In this document: positions 54,221 through 61,642 of the stretch, one piece after another
Numbering within the stretch: the first letter of the stretch is position 1
Layout of the letters: every line of letters starts with the position of its first letter
Source: Mesorhizobium huakuii
GTDB lineage: Bacteria; Pseudomonadota; Alphaproteobacteria; Rhizobiales; Rhizobiaceae
DNA length: 64,000 bases
Direction: 5' to 3'
NCBI RefSeq assembly: GCF_030160235.1
Contig: NZ_BSNY01000019.1
Location: 1-64,000, forward strand
The notes under the pieces: generated by a model
What the model saw: the letters and a program-made list of their open reading frames with translations, nothing else
Database searches by the model: none
Told to the model about the DNA's origin: nothing
Position numbers and translations under genes: made by a program

Positions 54221-55141
54221 ATGAAATTTGCAGCGGTGCTGAACCGGGATGGCGGCACCTTGCGCACCGCAGACCTCGCCGCTTTTTCCGACAGGATGCG
54301 CCAGACGCTGGAGGCGGCAGGCCACTCCTTGAGCATTGACGTGGTTGCCAGCAAGGACGTTGTGGAAACCCTCGACAACGCTGCCTCGCGTCGCACCGTC
54401 GATGTCGTGCTGGCGGGTGGCGGCGACGGAACCATTTCAGCGGCGGCCGCGAGGCTGATGGGCAAGAAAAAGGCGCTTGCCATCCTGCCGGCCGGCACGA
54501 TGAACCTGTTCGCGCGCGGCCTCGGCATTCCGCAGTCGCTCGATGCCGCGCTGAAATCCTTCGCCGACGGCGAGATCATCGCCGTCGACATGGCCACCGC
54601 CAATGGCCGACCCTTCGTTCATCAATTCTCGATCGGCATGCATGCCAGGATGGTGCAGCTGCGCCAGGGAATGGAATTCGGCTCGCGCCTGGGCAAGATC
54701 GGAGCTTCGGCCAAGGCGGCATGGGCGACAATCAAGAACCCGCCGGCGATGAACGTCACGCTCGCTATTGGCAAGGCCGAGATGACGGCGCGCATCTCAG
54801 GCATCGGCGTCACCAACAATCTGTTCGGCGAGGGCCATCTGCCCTATGCGGACAACCCCGCGGGCGGCGTGCTCGGCATCTACGTCACGGTGGCGCAGCA
54901 GCGCGCCGAACTGATGAAATTCCTCTTCAACGTGGCCCGCGGAAAATGGCGCGACAATGAACATGTCGAAATCCATCAATCCGACCGCACCGTCCTGAAG
55001 ATCCATTCCGGCAGCAGGAAGTTCTGCGCCGTCCTGGATGGCGAACTGGTCAGGCTCGAGCGTGAGACGACGATCGAAATCCGGCCCGGCGCGCTGAATG
55101 TCCTGGTGCCGGCCAGCATCGCCGAGGCAAAGGCCGCCTGA
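54221..55141 (+). CDS. diacylglycerol/sphingosine kinase-like lipid kinase
   Basis: 306 aa. DAGK_cat domain with the nucleotide motif AGGGDGTISAAA (about 65-76) and LPAGTMNLFARGLG (about 91-104), then the YegS/LCB5-type C-terminal beta domain. It would phosphorylate a lipid at the cytosolic membrane face. ATG 54221 has GGAG 6 bases upstream; ATG 54206 is an alternative. An EcfG promoter precedes it, so membrane lipid adjustment under stress is a reasonable guess. Confidence 0.82.
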   Translation: MKFAAVLNRDGGTLRTADLAAFSDRMRQTLEAAGHSLSIDVVASKDVVETLDNAASRRTVDVVLAGGGDGTISAAAARLMGKKKALAILPAGTMNLFARGLGIPQSLDAALKSFADGEIIAVDMATANGRPFVHQFSIGMHARMVQLRQGMEFGSRLGKIGASAKAAWATIKNPPAMNVTLAIGKAEMTARISGIGVTNNLFGEGHLPYADNPAGGVLGIYVTVAQQRAELMKFLFNVARGKWRDNEHVEIHQSDRTVLKIHSGSRKFCAVLDGELVRLERETTIEIRPGALNVLVPASIAEAKAA

Positions 55142-55170
55142 TGCAATCTCCAACCATGACGGTCGAACAT

Positions 55171-55344
55171 CTAGCCGCTCGGCGCGCTTCCTTGTTGCGT
55201 CGCAGGTGTCTTGGCCATCTCGCCATAGATTTCGGCAATGCCCCAGGCGGCAAAGGCCAGAAGGAGCGCGGCGATCAGGATGCGCAGGCCGTGCCAGCCC
55301 CACCGCCCCTGCCGCGCTTTGTCCTCGGGAATGATCTTGGGCAT
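55171..55344 (-). CDS. small membrane protein, 57 aa, EcfG-controlled
   Basis: Starts MPKIIPEDKARQGRWGWHG and has one membrane helix (about 20-40, LRILIAALLLAFAAWGIAE) and a short polar tail. AAGGA lies 6 bases before the ATG at 55344. An EcfG promoter lies 58 bases upstream of the start. The family is not known to me. The gene is convergent with the lipid kinase gene, 29 bases from its stop. Confidence 0.75.
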   Translation of the reverse strand: MPKIIPEDKARQGRWGWHGLRILIAALLLAFAAWGIAEIYGEMAKTPATQQGSAPSG

Positions 55345-55401
55345 GGCCGGTCCTTGTTTCGTTTTGCGCCTGTTGGCGCACTCGGCAAATCACGGTCGGG
55401 T

Positions 55402-55426
55402 AACGGTTCCTTGCTAGGATGGTTCC
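55402..55426 (-). promoter_or_regulatory. EcfG promoter of the 57-aa membrane protein gene
   Basis: Minus strand GGAAC (55426-55422), 16-base spacer, CGTT (55405-55402). Confidence 0.78.
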
Positions 55427-55498
55427 GGGAGGCCCGCTTGTGGTGGGCAGGCGGATCGGCAAGACGGCGAAGGCCGGCATGGGCATTTGGGGATTGGG

Positions 55499-57031
55499 GT
55501 GAATAGCAAGGCGGAAATAGGGGCGAGCCTGCCGGCTGAGGTGGCGCTCGCGGTCAATGCCGAGGACCGGCTGGCCGTGCTGCACGGGCTGGGGATGCTG
55601 GATACGGCGGCCGACCCGGATTTCGACCGCATCACCAGCCTTGCCGCGGCCGTCATGCAGGCGCCCACCGCTCTCGTCACGCTGGTCGATATCGAGCGGC
55701 AATGGTTCAAGTCGTGCTTTGGTCTCGACGAGAGCGAAACCGCGACCGGCATCTCCTTCTGCGCCCATGCCATCGCCGCTGGCGACGAGCCCATGGTGGT
55801 GACGGACGCAACGACGGATCCTCGTTTCAGAACCAACCCGCTGGTCACCGGCAAGCATCATGTGCGCTTCTATGCCGGCGCGCCGATGGTGGTGGCAGGC
55901 GCCAGGATCGGCACGCTGTGCGTGCTCGACCGCAAACGGCATGCCTATCCCTCCGGCGCCAAGCTCGACCAGTTGAAGACGCTCGCCGGCCTCGCCGCCA
56001 GCCTGTTCACCTTGAAGGACGCGACCCGCAGCGGCGCCATTGCCGAGGCAGCTCTGGCGCGCGAGGAAAAGCGACGCGCCATCGCGCTCGACGCGGCCTC
56101 GCTCGCCAGCTGGGCCTGGGACATCCGCACCGACATCATCGAATGCGATGTCCGGCTGTCGGAACTGTTCAACCTGCCGCGCTCGACCCGGCTGCGGGCG
56201 CGCGACATCCTGACCGCCATCGATCCGCGCGACGTCTACCAGACCGAAACCCGCTTTCGCGACGCCCTGTCCGGCAGCGACGACTATTTCGGCGAATACC
56301 GGGTGAAGGGCTTTCATCCGCCGCGCTGGGTGGCCACGCGCGGCCGCGTCATCGAGCGCGACGGCGACGGCAAGCCGACGCTGATCTTCGGCGTCAACTA
56401 CGACATCTCCGAACGCAAGCTCGGCGACGAACGGCAGCGGCTTCTGCTGCGCGAGCTTAACCACCGCGTCAAGAACACGCTGGCCACCGTCCAGGCGCTG
56501 GCGACGCAGACCGTGCGTCACGCCCGCCGCCCCAGCGAATTCCTCGATGCTTTCGGCGCCCGGCTTCAGGCGCTGGGCATTGCCCACAATCTCTTGTCCG
56601 ACCGCGAATGGCGCGGCATCGGCATCCGCGAACTCGTCCAGATCGAGATCAGGCCCTTTGACACCGCCGACCAGCCGCGCATCGCGATCTCCGGCGCCGA
56701 TCTCCTGCTGTCGCCGGACCAGGCCGTCGGGCTCGGACTTATCCTGCACGAACTGGCCAGCAACGCGCTGCAACATGGATCGCTGTCGATTGCATCGGGC
56801 AAGGTCGATCTCGACTGGAAGACGCAAGGCAGGAAGGGCGGCCGCCGCCTGGTGCTGACCTGGCGCGAGAGCGGCGGCCCTGAAGTCGCCCCACCGGAGC
56901 GCCACGGTTTCGGCTCGATCCTCATCCGCCGCAGCCTGGCCAAGGTCATTTCAAGCGAAGTGACCCATGAATTCCGCAGGGAAGGCGTGTTCGCCGAAAT
57001 ATCGATGCCGCTGGAAGATCTGTCCAAGTGA
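55499..57031 (+). CDS. GAF/PAS HWE-type sensor histidine kinase
   Basis: 510 aa, cytosolic. GAF domain at about 25-165 (FKSCFGLDESETATGISFCAH, split near residue 80), a PAS-like region at about 185-305 (WAWDIRTDIIECD; YDISERK), and an HWE kinase core: RELNHRVKNTLATVQALATQ with the phospho-His (about 317), ELASNALQHGSL, and HGFGSILIRR. HWE kinases commonly act upstream of PhyR. GTG 55499 has GGGGA 6 bases upstream. With the kinases at 61.6 and 63.8 kb it is one of three near phyR. Confidence 0.85.
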   Translation: MNSKAEIGASLPAEVALAVNAEDRLAVLHGLGMLDTAADPDFDRITSLAAAVMQAPTALVTLVDIERQWFKSCFGLDESETATGISFCAHAIAAGDEPMVVTDATTDPRFRTNPLVTGKHHVRFYAGAPMVVAGARIGTLCVLDRKRHAYPSGAKLDQLKTLAGLAASLFTLKDATRSGAIAEAALAREEKRRAIALDAASLASWAWDIRTDIIECDVRLSELFNLPRSTRLRARDILTAIDPRDVYQTETRFRDALSGSDDYFGEYRVKGFHPPRWVATRGRVIERDGDGKPTLIFGVNYDISERKLGDERQRLLLRELNHRVKNTLATVQALATQTVRHARRPSEFLDAFGARLQALGIAHNLLSDREWRGIGIRELVQIEIRPFDTADQPRIAISGADLLLSPDQAVGLGLILHELASNALQHGSLSIASGKVDLDWKTQGRKGGRRLVLTWRESGGPEVAPPERHGFGSILIRRSLAKVISSEVTHEFRREGVFAEISMPLEDLSK

Positions 57032-57064
57032 CGGATTTTTGATCCCAGGGCCGGGGTGCCGGCG

Positions 57065-57523
57065 CTATTTCCCCTCGCCGGCATCCGGATCGTCAGGCTT
57101 TACATTCTCGCGGTAGATGGCATAGGCGGCGAGCGCCACGACCGGGCCCAGAATGACCCCGAGGCCGCCCTTTCCCTTGAGTAAGGCCGGCAGCACGGCG
57201 AGCGCGGCCGTGATGCCGATCGCCTTCATGTCGGCACTGCGCCGCCTTGCCTCGCGGCGGGCACGGGCGCCGGACATCAAGCTATGGATCAGGAGAACGA
57301 GGCCGGCGATCACCAGGAAGCCGACACCGAAGCCAAGCGCCGCGGCGAACGATCCATAGCGGGCGGCGGCCCAGATATAGGCAGCCCCGACCAGGAAGCC
57401 GAGACCGCAAAATGACGCCAAGGCGGCGAGCGCATAGACGATGGCCGCCGTACGTGCTCGACGTATGGCGGCCACGGTTTCACCCGAGGCGAAACCCGAG
57501 AGCAGGGATGCCAACAGTCCCAT
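57065..57523 (-). CDS. YqjE-like/phage-holin-superfamily membrane protein
   Basis: 152 aa with three hydrophobic stretches (about 27-50, 58-82 and 103-137) and a strongly basic loop (ARARREARRRSADMK). It belongs to the small membrane proteins annotated as holin superfamily or YqjE. It lies 8 bases after the DUF883 gene, like yqjD-yqjE of enterics, and shares its EcfG promoter. There is no phage context, so a stress-related membrane role is more likely than lysis. Confidence 0.72.
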   Translation of the reverse strand: MGLLASLLSGFASGETVAAIRRARTAAIVYALAALASFCGLGFLVGAAYIWAAARYGSFAAALGFGVGFLVIAGLVLLIHSLMSGARARREARRRSADMKAIGITAALAVLPALLKGKGGLGVILGPVVALAAYAIYRENVKPDDPDAGEGK

Positions 57524-57531
57524 TTGGGGAA

Positions 57532-57858
57532 CTAGCGACGAGCGAGCAGCGCGAAGAGGAAGCCGACGCCGGCGGCGATCGCCAGCGACGTCACCGGCTT
57601 TTCGCGGACATTCGCCAGCAACTGCGCCTCGATGTCCTTGGCACTGCCGCGCAGGCTGTCAAACGCGGCTTCGCCCTGTGCGCGCAATTGCTCGACGCCC
57701 TCGGTGGCCGCGCGGCGGGCAGTGCCATAGCCGTGTTCACCGGTCTTGGCCAACTGCTTGGTGAGCTTGTCGATATCGGCCTTCAACTGCTTGATGTCGG
57801 CTTCGAGATCCGAATTCGCCCGCGCATCGCTGGCGGTCTTTCCTGCGGCGGTTGCCAT
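57532..57858 (-). CDS. DUF883 family protein (ElaB/YqjD type)
   Basis: 108 aa. A long charged helix (about 15-85; LEADIKQLKADIDKLTKQLA) is followed by the C-terminal REKPVTSLAIAAGVGFLFALLARR anchor (split near residue 95) that defines the family. Relatives are tail-anchored, ribosome-associated stationary-phase proteins. An EcfG promoter at 57913-57889 precedes it. Confidence 0.88.
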   Translation of the reverse strand: MATAAGKTASDARANSDLEADIKQLKADIDKLTKQLAKTGEHGYGTARRAATEGVEQLRAQGEAAFDSLRGSAKDIEAQLLANVREKPVTSLAIAAGVGFLFALLARR

Positions 57859-57888
57859 TGCTTAACTCCTTGTGATTGCTCGATTTCA

Positions 57889-57913
57889 AACGCGCCTTGC
57901 GCCTCAAGGTTCC
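57889..57913 (-). promoter_or_regulatory. EcfG promoter of the DUF883/YqjE-like operon
   Basis: Minus strand GGAAC (57913-57909), 16-base spacer, CGTT (57892-57889), about 30 bases before the ATG. Confidence 0.8.
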
Positions 57914-57983
57914 GGCATCGGGACAAACTAGCCGAAAACAGGCGCATACGCACCAATCGTCAATCCATGGCAAGAAGCGCGTC

Positions 57984-58745
57984 TCAGATCAGAGGGCGAC
58001 GCCCCTCGCCTAGCCCTTCCCAGCCTGCGAGTTGCTTGAGCCCTTCCGCATCGACCACCTCGCAACCACCATCCCGCCACAGGATCAGCTTGCGATCCAT
58101 CAGCTTGCGGATCGTCTTGTTGGTATGAACCAGCGAAAGGCCAAGCGTGTCGGCAATATGTTGTTGCGTGATCGGAATCTGGATGGATTGCTTGCCGTTC
58201 AGCCCCACCACCTTGGCGCGGCTGCCGATGAAGGCAATCAGATAGGCGGCGCGCTCGATCGCACTGCGGCGGCCGACACTGAGCAGGTTCTCGTCGAGCA
58301 TGCGTTCTTCGCGCGACGCGATCCAGGTGATGTCGTAGGCCAGACCCGGATGGTTGCGGTAGAGTTCATGCAGGCTGTCGCGCTCGAAGACGCAAAGCAG
58401 CATTGACGACAGGGCCTCGACGGAATGCTGCATTTCCCCCATGACGCTGCCTTGCAGGCCGATGAGATCGCCGGGCATGAGATAGTTGAGTATCTGTCGG
58501 CGACCGTCCGGCAACAGCTTGTAGCGGAACGCCCAGCCGGACAGCACCGTATAGAGATGGGCGCTGTGGCTTCCTTCCACGAGGACAGTGGCGCCCTTGT
58601 CGACCGCCAGCTCGCCCTTCTTGAAGGTACTGATGAAGGCCAATTCCTGCTTTTCGAACTCGCGGAAGATCGGCAATGGCCGCAAAGGACAATTCTCGCA
58701 AGGGTACTGTCGGCTGGATAAGGCACGCCCGTTCTGGCCTGGCAT
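57984..58745 (-). CDS. Crp/Fnr-family transcriptional regulator
   Basis: 253 aa. Cyclic-nucleotide-binding-like domain (about 30-145) and C-terminal winged helix (about 165-235; ITQQHIADTLGLSLVHTNKTIRKL). The N terminus has only CENC (Cys16, Cys19), not the full four-cysteine cluster ligand set of oxygen-sensing FNR, so the signal is uncertain. ATG 58745 has GAGGGG 6 bases upstream. An EcfG promoter upstream connects this regulator to general stress. Confidence 0.83.
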   Translation of the reverse strand: MPGQNGRALSSRQYPCENCPLRPLPIFREFEKQELAFISTFKKGELAVDKGATVLVEGSHSAHLYTVLSGWAFRYKLLPDGRRQILNYLMPGDLIGLQGSVMGEMQHSVEALSSMLLCVFERDSLHELYRNHPGLAYDITWIASREERMLDENLLSVGRRSAIERAAYLIAFIGSRAKVVGLNGKQSIQIPITQQHIADTLGLSLVHTNKTIRKLMDRKLILWRDGGCEVVDAEGLKQLAGWEGLGEGRRPLI

Positions 58746-58788
58746 TTCGACCCCTCTTCGAAAGCCTGCCGGTCAGCAGGTATATCTA

Positions 58789-58814
58789 AACGTTTTTGCC
58801 GGGATCGGAGTTCC
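58789..58814 (-). promoter_or_regulatory. EcfG promoter of the Crp/Fnr gene
   Basis: Minus strand GGAAC (58814-58810), 17-base spacer, CGTT (58792-58789), about 44 bases before the ATG. Confidence 0.7.
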
Positions 58815-58894
58815 GCGATAGGAGCATGTCTTTTTTAAATGACAGCGCGCCGAATTGCGATCATGACTCCCGACGTTTCAAGGAGCGATTACCC

Positions 58895-59275
58895 GTGCCC
58901 CACTTGCTTGACGGATTGCGAATTCTTGTCCTGGAAGATGAATTCCTCATCGCCATGGATGTCGAGCAGCTCTGCCGCGACCATGGGGCCGGCGAGGTGG
59001 TGGTTGCCCGCGACCTGGGCGAGATCGATGGCCGAAAGGTCGCAACGCAATTCGACGCGGCCATCGTCGATCTGATGCTGGGCGGCACCTCGACGCTCGA
59101 ATTCGCCGCCGGCCTGCGTGAGACAGGCGTGCCTTTCGTGTTTGCCTCCGGCTATTCCGATGCGGACGAGATCAAGGCATCCTTTCCGGGGGTGCGGCTG
59201 GTCACCAAGCCCTATTCAGGCGAAGATCTCGTCGAAGCGGTGGCGCTGGCCTATGGACGCGGCTCTCCAAGCTGA
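58895..59275 (+). CDS. single-domain response regulator, FATGUY-like
   Basis: 126 aa from GTG 58895, with AGGAG 9 bases upstream; longer in-frame starts exist (ATG 58826). Receiver residues are complete: LEDEFL acidic pair, phospho-Asp in AIVDLMLGG (about 55), and TKPYS Lys near 105. The VFASGYSD stretch resembles the FATGUY motif of stand-alone regulators that tune general-stress phosphorelays. No output domain. Position next to ecfG-nepR-phyR supports that role. Confidence 0.82.
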   Translation: MPHLLDGLRILVLEDEFLIAMDVEQLCRDHGAGEVVVARDLGEIDGRKVATQFDAAIVDLMLGGTSTLEFAAGLRETGVPFVFASGYSDADEIKASFPGVRLVTKPYSGEDLVEAVALAYGRGSPS

Positions 59276-59307
59276 GATCGATCCGGATCCGGCACCCGGG
59301 TCCCACG

Positions 59308-59859
59308 TCAATGCGCCGCGGTCCCCGTGACCTGGGCCGAGATCGCATCGGGACCATATTCGTCCTCGCCGGAAATCTTGAGAATCTCCTGCAGGCGCGT
59401 GCGCGCCCTGCTGACGCGGCTCTTGATCGTCCCGACCGCGCAACCGCAGATTTCCGCAGCCTCTTCATAGGAAAAGCCCGATGCGCCGATGAGAATGATG
59501 GCCTCGCGCTGGTCTTCCGGCAACTGCTCGAGAGCGCCGCGAAAATCCTTGAGATCGAGTTGGCCGTGCTGGGCCGGATGCACCGCGAGCCTGGCCGTCA
59601 TGATGCCGTCGCTGTCCTGCACTTCGCGGCCGCGTTTGCGCATCTGCGAATAGAATTCATTGCGCAGGATGGTGAAGAGCCATGCCTTGAGATTGGTGCC
59701 GGGCTGGAAGCTCTCATGCTTGTCCCAGGCCTTGACCAGCGTTTCCTGAACGAGGTCGTCGGCCTTGTCGGCATTCTGTGTCAACGACACGGCAAAGGCC
59801 CGCAAGCTCGGGATTGCCCCAAGCAGATCGGTCTTGAAGCCTTGGGAGACCGCTGCCAT
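59308..59859 (-). CDS. ecfG: EcfG-type sigma factor of the general stress response
   Basis: 183 aa. Sigma region 2 (ADDLVQETLVKAWDKHESF, about 34-52, then NLKAWLFTILRNEFY) and region 4 (LPEDQREAIILIGASGFSYEEAAEI, about 113-137; VGTIKSRVSRARTRL). It has the ECF15/EcfG length and order, and nepR lies 3 bases upstream. It recognises GGAAC-N16/17-CGTT promoters, of which ten lie around it. ATG 59859. Confidence 0.92.
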   Translation of the reverse strand: MAAVSQGFKTDLLGAIPSLRAFAVSLTQNADKADDLVQETLVKAWDKHESFQPGTNLKAWLFTILRNEFYSQMRKRGREVQDSDGIMTARLAVHPAQHGQLDLKDFRGALEQLPEDQREAIILIGASGFSYEEAAEICGCAVGTIKSRVSRARTRLQEILKISGEDEYGPDAISAQVTGTAAH

Positions 59860-59862
59860 GCC

Positions 59863-60066
59863 TCAGTCCTTCTTCTGCGCGGGTTCGGCCTGTTCCAGCT
59901 GGCTGAGCAGCTGGGCAAAGCGATCCGGCACATCGTCGGAGACCAGCTCGTCGTAATATTGTTTGAGTTTGCGCCCGATTTCGGAGTTGGGCCCGAGCGG
60001 GTCACCGACACCGTTCCGGCGCCTGCCCTCGGCGCCAGCCAAAATATCTTTCGTCATGTCCTTCAT
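59863..60066 (-). CDS. nepR: anti-sigma factor NepR
   Basis: 67 aa. The conserved NepR core LGPNSEIGRKLKQYYDELV (about 24-42) is followed by VPDRFAQLLSQLE. It sequesters EcfG until phosphorylated PhyR captures it. ATG 60066 has AAGGG 5 bases upstream; ATG 60057 is possible. It is co-transcribed with ecfG from an EcfG promoter, giving positive autoregulation. Confidence 0.93.
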   Translation of the reverse strand: MKDMTKDILAGAEGRRRNGVGDPLGPNSEIGRKLKQYYDELVSDDVPDRFAQLLSQLEQAEPAQKKD

Positions 60067-60157
60067 TTCGCCCTTATATTCCCAGCACTAGGCCGCCCAT
60101 ACTCAACTCAACACAAGGCAAACGGCACCCTCGTCTGGTTGCCCATCCCGACCCTCA

Positions 60158-60182
60158 AACGCCTTTCCTGGCTTTTCGTTCC
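60158..60182 (-). promoter_or_regulatory. EcfG promoter of nepR-ecfG
   Basis: Minus strand GGAAC (60182-60178), 16-base spacer, CGTT (60161-60158), back to back with the phyR promoter. Confidence 0.88.
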
Positions 60183-60191
60183 ATATCGGCC

Positions 60192-60216
60192 GGAACTTTT
60201 TAAGAGAACCCGCGTT
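60192..60216 (+). promoter_or_regulatory. EcfG promoter of phyR
   Basis: GGAAC (60192-60196), 16-base spacer, CGTT (60213-60216). Only nine bases separate the two divergent -35 elements. Confidence 0.88.
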
Positions 60217-60289
60217 GTATTAGCGGGGCTTGCAATCAGCTTGACCTGCAATCCGGGCAATCGCGTCATACTGAGGGAGACGTCTTATC

Positions 60290-61084
60290 ATGAGTTTATC
60301 CGCCACCATCGCACCGCATCTGCCATTCCTGCGCCGCTTCTCGCGCGCCGTCTCGGGATCGCAAGAGAGTGGCGACGCGCTGGTCGCTGCGATGCTTGAG
60401 GCCATCATCGCCGATGTCGACATCTTCCCCGATGCATCGAGCGACCGTATCGCCCTCTACAAGGTTTTCGCCAAGCTTTTCACGTCCGTCGCCATCCGCG
60501 TGCCGCAGGAGCAGGCCCAATCGGCGTGGGAACAGCGCGCCGCCGCCAATCTCAACGCCATCGCGCCCCTCCCGCGCCAGGCCTTCCTGCTGGTTGCCGT
60601 TGAAGGGTTCAGCGAGGACGAGGCGGCCGAGATTCTAGACGTCGGCGACCAGCAATTTTCTGAGCTGCTTGCCCAGGCAAGCAACGAGATTTCCCGACAG
60701 GTGGCGACCGATGTGCTCATCATCGAGGACGAACCGCTGATCGCCATGGACATAGAGGAGATGGTCGAGAGCCTCGGTCATCGTGTCGTTGGAACGGCGC
60801 GCACGCATGCCGAAGCGGTGATGATGTTCGGCAAGACGCGGCCGAAGATGGTGCTGGCCGACATCCAGCTCGCCGACGGCAGTTCGGGCATCGAGGCGGT
60901 CAACGAAATTCTGTCGTCAACCTCTGTGCCGGTGATCTTCATCACTGCCTTTCCCGAACGCCTCCTGACCGGCGAGCGTCCCGAACCCGCCTTCCTGGTG
61001 ACCAAGCCGTTCAATCCCGACATGGTCAAGGCACTGATCAGCCAGGCCCTGTTCTTTGACCGTCAGGCGAAGGCCGCCGCATAG
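60290..61084 (+). CDS. phyR: general stress response regulator PhyR (anti-anti-sigma factor)
   Basis: 264 aa. An N-terminal sigma-like domain (about 1-135; LPRQAFLLVAVEGFSEDEAAEI resembles region 4 and mimics EcfG, split near residue 105) and a C-terminal receiver (about 140-262) with IEDEP, phospho-Asp191 in LADIQLADGSSG, ITAFPE and TKPFNP. When phosphorylated by HWE-type kinases it binds NepR and frees EcfG. Divergent from nepR-ecfG, each with an EcfG promoter. It ends in a terminator at 61118-61155. Confidence 0.95.
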   Translation: MSLSATIAPHLPFLRRFSRAVSGSQESGDALVAAMLEAIIADVDIFPDASSDRIALYKVFAKLFTSVAIRVPQEQAQSAWEQRAAANLNAIAPLPRQAFLLVAVEGFSEDEAAEILDVGDQQFSELLAQASNEISRQVATDVLIIEDEPLIAMDIEEMVESLGHRVVGTARTHAEAVMMFGKTRPKMVLADIQLADGSSGIEAVNEILSSTSVPVIFITAFPERLLTGERPEPAFLVTKPFNPDMVKALISQALFFDRQAKAAA

Positions 61085-61117
61085 GGCTGCTGCCTTTCCA
61101 GCTAGGAAAGCCGAACC

Positions 61118-61155
61118 AAAGGCCGTCCGATGCGATGCGTCGGGTGGCCTTTTTG
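61118..61155 (+). terminator. terminator of phyR
   Basis: AAAGGCCGTCCGA (61118-61130) pairs with TCGGGTGGCCTTT (61140-61152), including two G-U pairs, over a 9-base loop and ends in a five-T tract. Confidence 0.82.
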
Positions 61156-61234
61156 CAACCGGACCCGTCAGTCGCGAATTTTGAGGCGCTTTGCCTCTAA
61201 CGGTTTGCAAGCATCGCCTTTTTCGGCAAAGGGT

Positions 61235-61259
61235 GGAACAAACCGCACCCACCCACGTT
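61235..61259 (+). promoter_or_regulatory. EcfG promoter of the DUF1328 gene
   Basis: GGAAC (61235-61239), 16-base spacer, CGTT (61256-61259), 31 bases before the ATG. Confidence 0.85.
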
Positions 61260-61289
61260 TTCCCTGCAGCATTCGGAAGGAGATGAACC

Positions 61290-61454
61290 ATGCTTTACTG
61301 GGCGCTCGTATTTCTCGTCGTGGCGATCATCGCCGGCGCGCTTGGTTTCGGCGGCATCGCCGGTACGTCCGCCGGCATAGCGCAGATATTGTTCTTCATC
61401 TTTCTCGCCTTCCTGGTCATTTCGCTCCTGGCCGGCCTGTTCAGACGGGCGTGA
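61290..61454 (+). CDS. DUF1328 small membrane protein (YtjA type), 54 aa
   Basis: Two hydrophobic helices, [16 protein letters not shown] and [17 protein letters not shown], flank a [11 protein letters not shown] turn, and the tail is FRRA; this matches DUF1328/YtjA. AAGGAG lies 7 bases upstream of the ATG, and an EcfG promoter lies just before. A strong hairpin follows. Confidence 0.88.
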   Translation: MLYWALVFLVVAIIAGALGFGGIAGTSAGIAQILFFIFLAFLVISLLAGLFRRA

Positions 61455-61513
61455 GGGCGAACGCTTCTGCGAGCGAACACTGGAAGCCGCACCCCTCAAA
61501 CGGTTTCCAGCCA

Positions 61514-61560
61514 CCGCCGGGCGGTGTCCTTCAAAGGGACACCGTCCGGCGGACCGTTTT
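61514..61560 (+). terminator. terminator of the DUF1328 gene
   Basis: A 16-bp stem (61514-61529 with 61537-61552, one G-U pair) with a 7-base loop, followed by ACCGTTTT. It separates this gene from the next EcfG promoter. Confidence 0.75.
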
Positions 61561-61588
61561 AGGGGTCGTTCCCCCGAAATTTCATTTG

Positions 61589-61613
61589 GGAACCCATTCC
61601 ACAGTGAGCCGTT
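61589..61613 (+). promoter_or_regulatory. EcfG promoter of the HWE kinase gene at 61643
   Basis: GGAAC (61589-61593), 16-base spacer, CGTT (61610-61613), 30 bases before the ATG. Confidence 0.82.
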
Positions 61614-61642
61614 CAGCCTGAGTTGGGTGGGCCGATTGACCG

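Noticed and set aside
54797-56905. 702-codon antisense frame over the lipid kinase and HWE kinase genes
   Set aside because: No recognisable domain, spans two real genes and their intergenic region; a shadow frame.
57065-57523. Phage holin-like protein as a sign of prophage
   Set aside because: It forms a YqjD/YqjE-like pair with the DUF883 gene under an EcfG promoter, and no other phage gene is near.
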